Below, piece after piece: positions 50,631-60,507 of a stretch of DNA of 64,000 bases. Within the stretch, counting starts at the first letter, position 1. The number at the start of each line of letters is the position of its first letter. Source of the stretch: Flavobacterium ustbae (lineage in GTDB: Bacteria; Bacteroidota; Bacteroidia; Flavobacteriales; Flavobacteriaceae); the NCBI RefSeq assembly GCF_003946915.1, contig NZ_RPOC01000002.1, positions 310,001 through 374,000 of the forward strand, in the 5' to 3' direction. The notes under the pieces are model-generated. The model was not told where the DNA came from. It was given only the letters and a program-made list of their open reading frames with translations, and ran no database searches. The position numbers were made by a program, and so were the translations under genes.

Positions 50631-53600
50631 ATGAAAAATTTTATTTTTAGCTTTTTAGCACTCTTGCTGCTGCCATCTTATATGATGGGACAAGCGCAAG
50701 CAATTAAAGGAAAAGTAGTTGACAGTAATGGAATGGGAGTTCCAGGAGCAATAATCGCTTCAGCTGACGCTAGGGCAACTGCAGATGCAGATTTCGACGG
50801 AAACTTTACAATTAACGCAAAACCTGGAGACATCTTAAAAGTTTCTATGCTAGGTTTTGATTCGGTTTCTGTTCCGGCTACTGCCGCACCAATGACTATT
50901 ACTTTAAAAGAATCAGGCGACACTGCCTTAAAAGAAGTAGTTGTAATTGGGTACGGTACAAGAAAGAAAATTGATAATACTTCGGCGGTAAGCTCAATTA
51001 AGTCCGAAGAAATTACCAAAATGAAAGTAATAAATGCTTCGCAAGCAATACAAGGTAAAGCTGCGGGTGTTCAAGTTGCTACTTCAGACGCGCCAGGTAG
51101 TACTCCGTCTATTGTGATTAGAGGGGTTGGTACCGCATTGGGAGGAAGAAATCCACTATATGTTGTGGATGGTATGCCTACTGACAACATTAACAATATC
51201 AACTCAAATGATATTACTTCTTATGAAGTTTTAAAAGACGCTTCTGCTCTTGCCATCTATGGTACTAGAGGTGCGAATGGTGTTATCATGATTACTACTA
51301 AAACAGGTAAAGGAAAACTTACTGTAGATATTGAGAGTTATGCTGGTTTTAGATCACCTTTAAAGAAAGTAAGAATGGCAAATGCTGATCAATATATTCA
51401 GTATAATAATGCAGCTTTTATTAGCCAGTTTCCTAGCGGAAGATTTTCTGCAAACCAGCCATATAACACAAACTGGTTTGATGAGATAACGCAAACAGGC
51501 GTTTATACACAAAACAATATATCTCTTTCTGGATCTTCAGAGAATATTAAATACTTCTTTAGTGTTGGTAATTACGAAGAAGAAGGTATCTTAAAAGGTA
51601 CAGAATATGGTCGTACTACTTTCAGAAGTAATAATGAGTACAAAATTTCTGAGAAACTTAAAATTAGCCAAAATTTTAGTGTTAGTTCTATCAAAAATAG
51701 ACCACAACCAATGTCAGCATTTACATCGGCTTACAGACAATCTCCTTTAGTTCCAGTACGTTATGCTGACGGGAAATATGGTGTGCCATTTGTTTTAAAT
51801 GGAGTTGTTGGCGAAACAGGAGATTCTTTTAACTCCGTTGGTAACCCTGTAGTTGCTTTAGATTATAATGATGAGGAGCAAAAAACTGTTATGATTCAAG
51901 GCGGATTGCGACTAGATTGGGATATAATGAAATCATTGAAATTTACGTCACAATTTAATGGAGAATATTTCACTTACAAGCAATACAACTTTGTAGATAA
52001 TTTGGGCCTTTGGTTAGCGGCTGATCCATCAAGAGTTGAAGCTAGTTATGATAAAAAGAGTTTGAACACAAACACTTTAACAAGAAATACAGACGATTAT
52101 TTCAACTGGAATTTATCTAACTATTTTACTTACAATAAAGTTTTTGGAGAGATTCACGATGTCGAAGTTACTGCGGGTATTGAAGCAAACGTAATCGGTA
52201 CTAGATCAAAAACTACTGCATCTGTGAAAAATGTTAACCCAAATAGTAATTTCTGGGGACTTGATGGTGTTCTCTATGCACAAAATGGTGGTGTAACTAA
52301 TTATACAGCTGTTAATGACAACGAAGCTAGACTAGCATCTTATTTTGGTCGTGTTCAATATAAATTAATGGACAGATACTTATTGACAGGTACTGTAAGA
52401 CGTGACGGATCTTCTAACTATTCGAGTGATTACCGTTGGGGAACATTCCCATCAGTTGGTCTTGGATGGATTGTAACTAAAGAAAACTTCTTGTCAGATA
52501 TTAAAGGTTTAGATTTATTAAAGCTTAGAGGTTCTTGGGGTAAATTAGGAAACCAAAAAGTGCCATTAAACATCCAGTCATTCACATCTGGAGTAGATTA
52601 TAATGGTGGTTCTGGAACAACTATTAATTCGCAAATTGACCCTAGCTTAGGATGGGAAATTGTTGAAGAAGCTTCTGTAGGTTTAGATGTTGAGTTGTTT
52701 AATAGCAGACTGAAAGGATCATTTGATGTTTACAGTAAAAACACAAATAATGCAATTTTAAATGTTAAGCCATATTCAACTTCAGGAATCACTCTAGAAT
52801 CTCCGACACATGTAGGAGAAGTAACTAATAAAGGTTACGAAATTGCTCTACGTTGGGATGATAAAATTACTGATAACTTAAGCTATTGGGTAGGCGGAAA
52901 CTTCTCACATAACAAAAATGAATTAGCTAGTATGAAGAATGTTCGAATTGCAACAGTAAACGGCGGTTCATTAGGTAATGGTGAGACTACAAAAATTTTA
53001 GATAATACTTCAGTTGGTCATCCTCTTGGAAGTTTTTATATGTACGAATATGCGGGTGTTGATCCTGCCAATGGGAAAATGTTGTACTACAATGCGAATG
53101 GAGATAAAGTTCCTCAAGGTAGTTTAGATTTAGACAAAAACAGAGATAGAAAATATGTAGGATCAGTTTTACCTACCTCTACTTATGGAGTTACTCTAGG
53201 ATTAAATTATAAGAATATTGACTTCTCTGTAGATGGATACGGTACAGGAGGAGCGAAAGTGTATAACGGAAAAAAAGCACAACGTTTTTATGGAGAAAAT
53301 GTAGAAACTTCTTTATTAAATGACATGTGGACAACACCAGGTCAAGTAGCTTCAAATCCAGCTCCATTTAATCAGGTTCCAGTTGCGTCAACTTATTATT
53401 TAGAATCAGGAGATTTCTTTAGAATTAATAATATCACTTTAGGATATAAACTTCCATTAAGAGAAGAAGGTTTTATTAATTATTGCAGAATTTATGTAAA
53501 TGCTATGAATCCTTTTATTACTCAAAAATATTCAGGATTCTCACCTGAAGTTTTAGGAGATGGACAATTGGTTACAGGTACTCAGGGAGTTGAGTTAGAT

Positions 53601-53651
53601 GCTTACCCAGCGTTAAAAACATTTGTAGTTGGTGCAAACTTAAAATTTTAA
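50631..53651 (+). CDS. SusC/RagA TonB-dependent outer-membrane transporter
   Basis: 1006 residues. Signal peptide (1-20), carboxypeptidase-D-like regulatory domain (about 25-95, KGKVVDSNGMGVPGAII), TonB box region LKEVVVIGYG near 100-110, plug domain with LYVVDGMPTDNIN and IYGTRGANGVIMITTK, then the 22-strand barrel. It imports oligosaccharides with the SusD lid. The susD ATG lies 4 bp after its stop. The ligand cannot be read from SusC itself; the downstream GH144 and GH3 enzymes suggest beta-1,2-glucan oligomers. Confidence 0.95.
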   Translation: MKNFIFSFLALLLLPSYMMGQAQAIKGKVVDSNGMGVPGAIIASADARATADADFDGNFTINAKPGDILKVSMLGFDSVSVPATAAPMTITLKESGDTALKEVVVIGYGTRKKIDNTSAVSSIKSEEITKMKVINASQAIQGKAAGVQVATSDAPGSTPSIVIRGVGTALGGRNPLYVVDGMPTDNINNINSNDITSYEVLKDASALAIYGTRGANGVIMITTKTGKGKLTVDIESYAGFRSPLKKVRMANADQYIQYNNAAFISQFPSGRFSANQPYNTNWFDEITQTGVYTQNNISLSGSSENIKYFFSVGNYEEEGILKGTEYGRTTFRSNNEYKISEKLKISQNFSVSSIKNRPQPMSAFTSAYRQSPLVPVRYADGKYGVPFVLNGVVGETGDSFNSVGNPVVALDYNDEEQKTVMIQGGLRLDWDIMKSLKFTSQFNGEYFTYKQYNFVDNLGLWLAADPSRVEASYDKKSLNTNTLTRNTDDYFNWNLSNYFTYNKVFGEIHDVEVTAGIEANVIGTRSKTTASVKNVNPNSNFWGLDGVLYAQNGGVTNYTAVNDNEARLASYFGRVQYKLMDRYLLTGTVRRDGSSNYSSDYRWGTFPSVGLGWIVTKENFLSDIKGLDLLKLRGSWGKLGNQKVPLNIQSFTSGVDYNGGSGTTINSQIDPSLGWEIVEEASVGLDVELFNSRLKGSFDVYSKNTNNAILNVKPYSTSGITLESPTHVGEVTNKGYEIALRWDDKITDNLSYWVGGNFSHNKNELASMKNVRIATVNGGSLGNGETTKILDNTSVGHPLGSFYMYEYAGVDPANGKMLYYNANGDKVPQGSLDLDKNRDRKYVGSVLPTSTYGVTLGLNYKNIDFSVDGYGTGGAKVYNGKKAQRFYGENVETSLLNDMWTTPGQVASNPAPFNQVPVASTYYLESGDFFRINNITLGYKLPLREEGFINYCRIYVNAMNPFITQKYSGFSPEVLGDGQLVTGTQGVELDAYPALKTFVVGANLKF

Positions 53652-53655
53652 TATC

Positions 53656-55134
53656 ATGAAACGATTATATATATCACTTTTTATACTTTCTGGATTATTT
53701 GTATCTGGATGTTCGGATGAATTCTTAGAAGTAGATCAAACAAAAAATATACCCGCAGATCCTGCTTTAGTTGATAGCGATGCAGGTGCAACATCAATGG
53801 TTGATGCAATTTACAATATATTTTTAAGTTGGGATATGTCTTCTTTTGCGTGGAATGGAGTTACTAGTATAATGACTGATGATGCAGACAAAGGATCAGA
53901 TCCAGGAGATACTGGTACGGACAAAGATGTTTTGGATGCTTTGACTTTTAATGCTTCTACACCATCTTTTCAAAGCATCTGGAATTATAATTATGCAGGA
54001 ATCAATAGAGCCAATCAGGCATTAGCTATGTTTCCAAAGCTTACACAGGTTTCACCGGCATTAAAAACCAGATTAGAAGGAGAAGCGAAGTTTTTAAGAG
54101 CTTTTATGTACTTTACTTTGCTTAAAGGATATGGAGGAGTGCCAATTGTAGATCGTTTACCAATTCCAGGAAATCAAAACGATATAGATATGCAGTTAAT
54201 CCGTAAAAGTCCAGCTGAAGTTTATGCTTTTATCGAACAAGACTTAAATGAAGCTATAGAAAAATTACCATTAAAATCTTCTTACAGCGGAAGTGATGTA
54301 GCTCGTGCTTCTAAAGGAGCAGCATATGCACTGTTAGCGAAAGTTAATTTATATCAAAAAGACTGGCAGAAAGTAATTGACAACTGTGATAAGGTAACAG
54401 GTTACTCTTTAGTTTCAGATTATTCTTTACAATATAAAAAAGAAGGAGAGTTTGGTCCAGAATCAATTTTTGAAATCAATGGAATAGGAGGAACTGCTTC
54501 TCCAGGATTCGGAATTGGAAATTATACAGTTTCTCAAGCACCAAGAGGTTCTGGAGGATGGGGATGGGGTTTCAACACACCTTCTCAAGGACTTGCTGAC
54601 GCTTATGAAGCTGGAGATGTAAGAAGAGCTGCAACAATTATTTTTAGAGGTACTACATTATATGATGGTACAGTTGTAGCATCAACAGTATCTAACCCGA
54701 TGTATAATTATAAAGCTTATTCGTCAGCGTTTTACAATCAAGAATTTACAGATACAAATCTTAGATATTTAAGATATGCAGAGGTAATCTTGATGAAAGC
54801 CGAGGCGTTAAACGAATTAGGACAAACTGCAGCTGCGATTCCTTTAATCAATCAAATTAGACATAGAGCAGGTCTTGGTGATACGCCATTTACTTCTCAA
54901 ACTGATGTTAGAAAAGCGATCTATAAAGAAAGAAGATTAGAAATGGCTTTTGAACATGACAGATGGTTTGATCTTGTAAGAACAGGACAGGCAGAAGCAG
55001 CATTAAAAGCTGATGTCAGTCCAACTTTCCCTAACGGAAAAACTTTTATAGTTGGTAAACACGAATTATATCCAATTCCGGCTACGGTTGTTCAAGAGTC
55101 AGGGGGAGTAACAGCTCAGAATCCTGGTTATTAA
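53656..55134 (+). CDS. SusD/RagB surface glycan-binding lipoprotein
   Basis: 492 residues. Lipoprotein signal with FVSGCSDEF, TPR-like SusD fold, with WNYNYAGINRANQALAMF, GEAKFLRAFMYFTLLKGYGG and the C-terminal RRLEMAFEHDRWFDLVRTG typical of the family. It forms the lid of the SusC pore. After its stop a hairpin (55148-55183) precedes the enzyme genes. Confidence 0.95.
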   Translation: MKRLYISLFILSGLFVSGCSDEFLEVDQTKNIPADPALVDSDAGATSMVDAIYNIFLSWDMSSFAWNGVTSIMTDDADKGSDPGDTGTDKDVLDALTFNASTPSFQSIWNYNYAGINRANQALAMFPKLTQVSPALKTRLEGEAKFLRAFMYFTLLKGYGGVPIVDRLPIPGNQNDIDMQLIRKSPAEVYAFIEQDLNEAIEKLPLKSSYSGSDVARASKGAAYALLAKVNLYQKDWQKVIDNCDKVTGYSLVSDYSLQYKKEGEFGPESIFEINGIGGTASPGFGIGNYTVSQAPRGSGGWGWGFNTPSQGLADAYEAGDVRRAATIIFRGTTLYDGTVVASTVSNPMYNYKAYSSAFYNQEFTDTNLRYLRYAEVILMKAEALNELGQTAAAIPLINQIRHRAGLGDTPFTSQTDVRKAIYKERRLEMAFEHDRWFDLVRTGQAEAALKADVSPTFPNGKTFIVGKHELYPIPATVVQESGGVTAQNPGY

Positions 55135-55147
55135 TCAAAATCTTAAA

Positions 55148-55183
55148 AATCACTTCCCTCCAGAATTACTGGAGGAAGTGATT
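55148..55183 (+). terminator. Hairpin between susD and the glucanase gene
   Basis: AATCACTTCCCTCCAG, loop AATTA, CTGGAGGAAGTGATT: about 15 bp with one bulge. No strong T tract follows, so it may be a partial terminator or a 3-prime stability element rather than a full stop; enzyme genes downstream share the operon layout. Confidence 0.6.
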
Positions 55184-55209
55184 ATTTACTAAAACCTTAA
55201 TTTTTTATA

Positions 55210-56580
55210 ATGATTAGAATTTCAGTTTTATTTTTAGCTTTTACTTTTTTTAGCTGTGGATCGAATGCTGATAAGGGGAAAGAAAATGCGGAGGAAAATA
55301 CTTCTGGCGTTACTGTATTAAATGATGAAGAGCTTTTGGATGCTGTTCAAAAACAAACTTTTAAATACTTCTGGGATTATGCAGAACCAAATTCTGGATT
55401 AGCCAGAGAACGTTATCATCCAGATGGAGTTTATCCTGAAAACGATGCCAATATTGTAACAACTGGAGGTTCTGGATTTGGACTTATGACCTTAATAGCT
55501 GGAATAGATAGGGGTTATGTTTCTAAAGAAGAAGGTCTAAAAAGATTGGATAAAATTGCAGATTTCCTTGCAAAAGCAGATCGCTTTCATGGAGCATGGT
55601 CACACTGGATTGACGGAAATACCGGAAAAGTAAAACCTTTTGGTACTAAAGATAATGGTGGAGATTTGGTCGAAACATCATTTTTAGTTTCAGGATTTAT
55701 TACGGTTCGAGAATATCTTAAAACAGGTAATGAAAATGAGAAAGCCGTAGCGGCAAAGTACGATGCACTTTGGAAAGGTGTGGATTGGCAGTGGTATACC
55801 AATAACAAAAATGTATTGTATTGGCATTGGTCTCCTAATTATGCATGGCAGATGAATTTTCCTTTAGAGGGATACAATGAATGTTTAATTACCTATATTT
55901 TGGCAGCATCATCGCCAACACATACCATTGATGCTAAAGCGTATCATGAAGGATGGGCAAGAAGTGGCGATATAGTGACTTCAAATACAAAATATGATCT
56001 TCCACTTATTTTAAAACATAATGGAGCTGCTGAATTTGGCGGACCATTATTCTGGGCACACTATTCTTATGTAGGATTAGATCCAAATCAATTAACGGAT
56101 AAATATGCTAATTATTGGGATTTGAATGTTAATCAGACAAAAATCAATTATAAGTATTGTGTAGAAAATCCAAAAAATGGTTACAGTGCAGATTATTGGG
56201 GATTGAGCGCTTCTTATTCTAGAAATCCTGATGGGTCTATCGGATACAATGCACACATGCCAAGCAATGATCAAGGTGTTATGTCTCCAACTGCCGCAAT
56301 AAGCTCGATTGTTTATACACCAAAAGAATCTATGGCTGTGATTCGTAATTTATATCAGAATCACAAAGCAGAGACATGGGGGAATGCTGGTTTTTATGAC
56401 GCTTTGAGTTTACAAAATAAATGGGTTGCAAAGCGTTATTTAGCAATCGATCAAGGACCAGAAGTAGTGATGATTGAAAATTACAGAACAGGTTTATTAT
56501 GGAAATTATTCATGAATGCACCAGAAGTAAAACAAGGCCTAACAAAGCTTGGATTTAAATCTGGAAAATACGGAATCTAA
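55210..56580 (+). CDS. GH144-type glucanase (glucoamylase-family), lipoprotein
   Basis: 456 residues with lipobox FTFFSCGSN and a polar linker to about residue 40. The rest is an (alpha/alpha)6 barrel of the Glycoamylase Pfam group: QKQTFKYFWDYAEPNSGLAR, YNECLITYILAASSPTH, FGGPLFWAHYSYVGLDP and SRNPDGSIGYNAHMPSND. Characterised Bacteroidota members of this family (GH144) are endo-beta-1,2-glucanases that release sophorooligosaccharides. Assignment is by recalled similarity; the family name glucoamylase is misleading. Its stop is 6 bp before the esterase start. Confidence 0.82.
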   Translation: MIRISVLFLAFTFFSCGSNADKGKENAEENTSGVTVLNDEELLDAVQKQTFKYFWDYAEPNSGLARERYHPDGVYPENDANIVTTGGSGFGLMTLIAGIDRGYVSKEEGLKRLDKIADFLAKADRFHGAWSHWIDGNTGKVKPFGTKDNGGDLVETSFLVSGFITVREYLKTGNENEKAVAAKYDALWKGVDWQWYTNNKNVLYWHWSPNYAWQMNFPLEGYNECLITYILAASSPTHTIDAKAYHEGWARSGDIVTSNTKYDLPLILKHNGAAEFGGPLFWAHYSYVGLDPNQLTDKYANYWDLNVNQTKINYKYCVENPKNGYSADYWGLSASYSRNPDGSIGYNAHMPSNDQGVMSPTAAISSIVYTPKESMAVIRNLYQNHKAETWGNAGFYDALSLQNKWVAKRYLAIDQGPEVVMIENYRTGLLWKLFMNAPEVKQGLTKLGFKSGKYGI

Positions 56581-56586
56581 GTTTCT

Positions 56587-57300
56587 ATGAAGAATAAATT
56601 AGCCTTTATATTTCTGTTAGTTTCTATAGTTGTTTTTGGACAAAGTGAAACAACTGGAAAAATTAATACAGTTATAATGTCTAAATATGAATTGGGATAT
56701 GTTTTGCATCGTCCGGTAAATGTTAAAGAGAAAAAGCCATTAATCGTTTTTATTTCAGGAGATGGAGAGAAAGGAACCGACCTTGAAAAAGTAAAAATTA
56801 ATGGCCCTTTAAAATATTTGAAGACACACCAATTAGACGCTTATGTTTTGGCTCCACAATGTAAGGAAGACGAAAATTGGGATATAGAATCAATCTATCA
56901 GCTGATTGTAAAAATTCAGAAAGAAAATAAAATTGATTCAGAAAGAATTTATGTTACTGGTTTGAGCTCAGGAGGATGGGCTTCTTGGAATTTGGCTTTT
57001 GCACATCCAGATCTATTTGCCGCAAACGTACCTGTAGCTGGCTTTGTAGATTTGATTCAGTTAGAAAAAACTTGTGAAATAGCCAATATTCCAACCAGAA
57101 TTTACCACGGACTATTAGATGATGTGGTTAATGTAAATTATGCAATTTCGATTTATAAAGAATTGAAAAAATGTAATGCCAAAGATGTAAAGCTGACCAT
57201 TTTTGATGATGCAAATCATGATAGCTGGACGAGAGTTTATGATAATGGAGAAATCTACGATTGGATGTTGCAGCAGAAGAAAACGAATACAAACAAATAA
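56587..57300 (+). CDS. Exported esterase-like alpha/beta hydrolase
   Basis: 237 residues with a signal peptide (1-18). Carboxylesterase/dienelactone-hydrolase-like fold: IVFISGDGEKGTDLEKV is the oxyanion block, GLSSGGW has the nucleophile Ser near 127, HGLLDDVVN the acid, and DDANHDSW the His. It sits 10 bp before the GH3 gene in the locus. In this setting it may strip acyl groups, for example succinyl, from a glucan (inference). Confidence 0.82.
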   Translation: MKNKLAFIFLLVSIVVFGQSETTGKINTVIMSKYELGYVLHRPVNVKEKKPLIVFISGDGEKGTDLEKVKINGPLKYLKTHQLDAYVLAPQCKEDENWDIESIYQLIVKIQKENKIDSERIYVTGLSSGGWASWNLAFAHPDLFAANVPVAGFVDLIQLEKTCEIANIPTRIYHGLLDDVVNVNYAISIYKELKKCNAKDVKLTIFDDANHDSWTRVYDNGEIYDWMLQQKKTNTNK

Positions 57301-57310
57301 ATAGAAGAGA

Positions 57311-59611
57311 ATGAAAAACAAATTAGTCTTACTTTTTTTAGGATGCGCTGTTTTGGGTTATGCTCAAAAAAAGCCAGCTAAAAATACAGTGAAAATTAAA
57401 CCAAAGTCTGAATTTGTGGCGGAGTTATTGTCAAAAATGACTTTAGACGAGAAATTGGGCCAGTTAAACCTACCTACATCTGGTGATATTACCACAGGCC
57501 AGGGAAACAGCTCAAATGTGGCAAAAAACATTGCTGAAGGAAAAGTAGGCGGTTTGTTCAACATCAAATCAGTTCAAAAAATTAAAGAAGTGCAGAAAAT
57601 TGCGGTTGAGAAAAGCCGTTTGAAAATTCCGTTGCTTTTTGGTATGGACGTTATTCATGGTTACGAAACAACGTTTCCAATTCCGCTAGGATTATCTTGT
57701 ACTTGGGATATGGGCTTAATCGAAAGAAGTGCTCAAATTGCAGCTAAAGAAGCAAGTGCAGATGGAATTAACTGGACATTCTCTCCAATGGTAGACGTTT
57801 CTCGCGATCCAAGATGGGGAAGAGTTTCTGAAGGTTCAGGAGAAGATCCATATTTAGGAAGCCAGATTGCAAAAGCAATGGTAAACGGTTACCAACAGCA
57901 TGACCTTTCTAAAAATAATTCAATTTTAGCGTGCGTTAAACACTTCGCTTTATATGGAGCTCCAGAAGGCGGACGTGACTACAATACTGTAGATATGAGC
58001 CACATCAGAATGTTTAACGATTATTTCCCTCCGTACAAAGCAGCTGTAGATGCTGGCGTAGGTTCTGTAATGGCATCTTTCAACGAAGTTGATGGAATTC
58101 CTGCAACAGGAAACAAATGGTTAATGACAGATGTTTTAAGAAAACAATGGGGTTTCAAAGGATTTGTAGTAACAGATTATACAGGTATTCCTGAAATGAT
58201 TCCTCACGGAATGGGAGATCTTCAAGATGTTTCGGCTTTAGCTTTAAATGCTGGTGTTGAAATGGATATGGTTGGAGAAGGTTTCTTAACAACTTTGAAA
58301 AAATCTTTGGATGAAGGAAGAGTAAAAATCGAGACAATTGACAATGCTGTAAAACTTATTTTAGAAGCAAAATACGATTTAGGATTATTCCAAGATCCAT
58401 ATAAATATTGTGATGAAAAAAGAGCTAAAACTGAAATATTTACAACAGATAGCAGAAAAGAAGCACGTAGTATTGCAGCACAATCTTTAGTATTATTAAA
58501 AAATCAAAACCAACTTTTACCGCTTAAAAAATCGGGAACAATTGGTTTAATTGGCCCATTGGCAGATGCTAAAGAAAACATGCCAGGAACTTGGTCTGTA
58601 GCAACAAAAATGGAAAATGCCGTTTCATTATTGAGAGGTATTAAAGAAGTTGCTGGAGCAGGAACTAAAGTTTTGTATGCTAAAGGAAGCAATTTAGATT
58701 ACGATGAAACTTTTGAAACAAACGCTACAATGTTTGGAAAAACATTACACCGTGATGCGCGTACAAAAGAAGAATTATTGGCAGAAGCTTTAAAAGTAGC
58801 AGAGCAATCAGATGTAATTGTGGCGGCTTTAGGAGAATCTGCTGAAATGAGCGGAGAATCAAGCAGTCGTACGAATTTAGAAATTCCTCAAGCGCAAAAA
58901 GATTTATTAAATGCTTTATTAAAGACAGGAAAACCAGTTGTTGTAGTATTATTTGACGGACGTCCGTTAGTGATTACTGATGAAGAAAAAACAGTTCCTG
59001 CTATTTTAAATGCATGGTTCGCTGGTACAGAAGCAGGTTATGCTATTGCTGATGTTTTATTTGGAGATGTAAATCCTTCTGGAAAATTAACTTCAACTTT
59101 CCCAAGAAGTGTTGGACAATTGCCAATTTATTACGCACACAAAAATACAGGAAGACCGCTTGCGAATACAGAAGGAAAATTCGAAAAATTTAGATCAAAT
59201 TATATTGACGAAAGAAACGAGCCTTTATTCCCATTCGGATTTGGTTTAAGTTACACCACTTTTGATTATTCAAACCTGAAAATTTCTTCAGATAAAATGA
59301 ATCCTTCTGGAAAATTGAAAGTAACAGTTGATGTAGCGAACACTGGAAATTTTGACGGAAAAGAAACCGTTCAATTATACATTAGAGATTTAGTTGGTTC
59401 TGTAACACGACCAGTTAGAGAATTAAAAGGTTTCCAAAAAATAGCTCTTAAAAAAGGAGAAAAACAAACAGTAAGTTTTGATATTACTGTTGAAGATTTA
59501 AAATTTTATAACTCTGATTTACAATTTGTAGCAGAGCCTGGACAGTTTGATATTTTCGTTGGAGGAAATTCAAATGCCGATAAGAAAGTTAGTTTTGAGT
59601 TAACTAAATAG
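57311..59611 (+). CDS. GH3 beta-glucosidase
   Basis: 766-residue family 3 glycosidase with signal peptide (1-18). The (beta/alpha)8 domain has GMDVIHGYETTFPIPLG, the nucleophile Asp in VVTDYTG near residue 289, and KHFALYGAPEGGRDYN; the alpha/beta sandwich domain carries SAEMSGESSSR, with the likely acid/base Glu, and an FnIII-like C-terminus closes it. BglX-type. In the GH144 context it is expected to cut sophorose and longer beta-1,2-oligomers to glucose in the periplasm, as reported for a Bacteroides homologue. Confidence 0.93.
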   Translation: MKNKLVLLFLGCAVLGYAQKKPAKNTVKIKPKSEFVAELLSKMTLDEKLGQLNLPTSGDITTGQGNSSNVAKNIAEGKVGGLFNIKSVQKIKEVQKIAVEKSRLKIPLLFGMDVIHGYETTFPIPLGLSCTWDMGLIERSAQIAAKEASADGINWTFSPMVDVSRDPRWGRVSEGSGEDPYLGSQIAKAMVNGYQQHDLSKNNSILACVKHFALYGAPEGGRDYNTVDMSHIRMFNDYFPPYKAAVDAGVGSVMASFNEVDGIPATGNKWLMTDVLRKQWGFKGFVVTDYTGIPEMIPHGMGDLQDVSALALNAGVEMDMVGEGFLTTLKKSLDEGRVKIETIDNAVKLILEAKYDLGLFQDPYKYCDEKRAKTEIFTTDSRKEARSIAAQSLVLLKNQNQLLPLKKSGTIGLIGPLADAKENMPGTWSVATKMENAVSLLRGIKEVAGAGTKVLYAKGSNLDYDETFETNATMFGKTLHRDARTKEELLAEALKVAEQSDVIVAALGESAEMSGESSSRTNLEIPQAQKDLLNALLKTGKPVVVVLFDGRPLVITDEEKTVPAILNAWFAGTEAGYAIADVLFGDVNPSGKLTSTFPRSVGQLPIYYAHKNTGRPLANTEGKFEKFRSNYIDERNEPLFPFGFGLSYTTFDYSNLKISSDKMNPSGKLKVTVDVANTGNFDGKETVQLYIRDLVGSVTRPVRELKGFQKIALKKGEKQTVSFDITVEDLKFYNSDLQFVAEPGQFDIFVGGNSNADKKVSFELTK

Positions 59612-59628
59612 TTGGTTTATTGATTAGT

Positions 59629-59658
59629 GAAAAGCCCTTCTTTTGGAGGGCTTTTTTT
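59629..59658 (+). terminator. Intrinsic terminator after GH3
   Basis: AAAAGCCCT, loop of 8, AGGGCTTTTTTT. It ends the susC-to-GH3 unit. Confidence 0.9.
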
Positions 59659-59702
59659 CTAAACTGAAGAGCCATTTTTGTAATTTTTTAACTACGATTA
59701 TT

Positions 59703-60476
59703 ATGAATACTTTAAAAATATTTAGTGCAATATGTCTTATTGCTTTTTCATGCGCTAATGCACAAAAAAATGCAATTGTAGCACATCGCGGAGCTTGGAA
59801 AAAAAATAATCTGCCTGAAAATTCCATTGCAGCTTTAAGGCATGCAATAGATTTAAAATTGCCAGGATCAGAATTTGATGTTTGGAGAACGGCTGACGAT
59901 TCGCTTGTAATTAATCATGATGCGCATTACAATAAACTGCTTATAGAAGAAACGAATTATGCAGATTTGATAAAATTTAAACTTTCTAATGGAGAAAAAA
60001 TTCCAACGCTTCATGAATATATTTCAGAAGGAAAGCGAAATAACAAACATACGCTTTTGGTCTGCGAAATAAAACCTTCAGAAATTAGTAAAGAAAGAGG
60101 ACAAAAAACAGCTGTCGCAGCAGTCGAAACCATTAAAAAATTAAAAGCCGATAGAAATACTTGCTACATTAGTTTTGATTATGATATTCTAAAAAAAATT
60201 AGATCTATAGATTCTAAAACTTCGTTGCAATATTTGGAGGGAAACAAATCTCCAAAAGAAGTAAAAGCAGATAAAATTAATGGGGTAGATTATCATTATT
60301 CTGTCTTTCAAAAACATCCAGAATGGATAAAAGAAGCAAAGGATAACAAGATTATTCTAAATGCTTGGACTGTAAATGATGCCACAGTTATGGATTGGAT
60401 TATTGCACATAAATTCAACTACATCACCACAAACGAACCCGAACTTTTGAAGGAAAGAAAAGAGATTAAAAAGTAA
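59703..60476 (+). CDS. Glycerophosphodiester phosphodiesterase, exported
   Basis: 257 residues from the ATG at 59703, which starts the signal peptide MNTLKIFSAICLIAFSCANAQ; the longer frame to 59643 overlaps the terminator. GDPD TIM barrel: VAHRGAWKKNNLPENS (His, Arg, Glu), EFDVWRTADDSLVINHD (metal Glu, Asp and catalytic His), and LVCEIKP. Cleaves glycerol-3-phosphate from phosphodiesters. An exported form between glycan genes could remove phosphoglycerol groups from glucans (inference) or deacylated phospholipids. Confidence 0.9.
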   Translation: MNTLKIFSAICLIAFSCANAQKNAIVAHRGAWKKNNLPENSIAALRHAIDLKLPGSEFDVWRTADDSLVINHDAHYNKLLIEETNYADLIKFKLSNGEKIPTLHEYISEGKRNNKHTLLVCEIKPSEISKERGQKTAVAAVETIKKLKADRNTCYISFDYDILKKIRSIDSKTSLQYLEGNKSPKEVKADKINGVDYHYSVFQKHPEWIKEAKDNKIILNAWTVNDATVMDWIIAHKFNYITTNEPELLKERKEIKK

Positions 60477-60507
60477 ACTTCAAAAACTTAACTAAAGAAA
60501 TCTAGCC

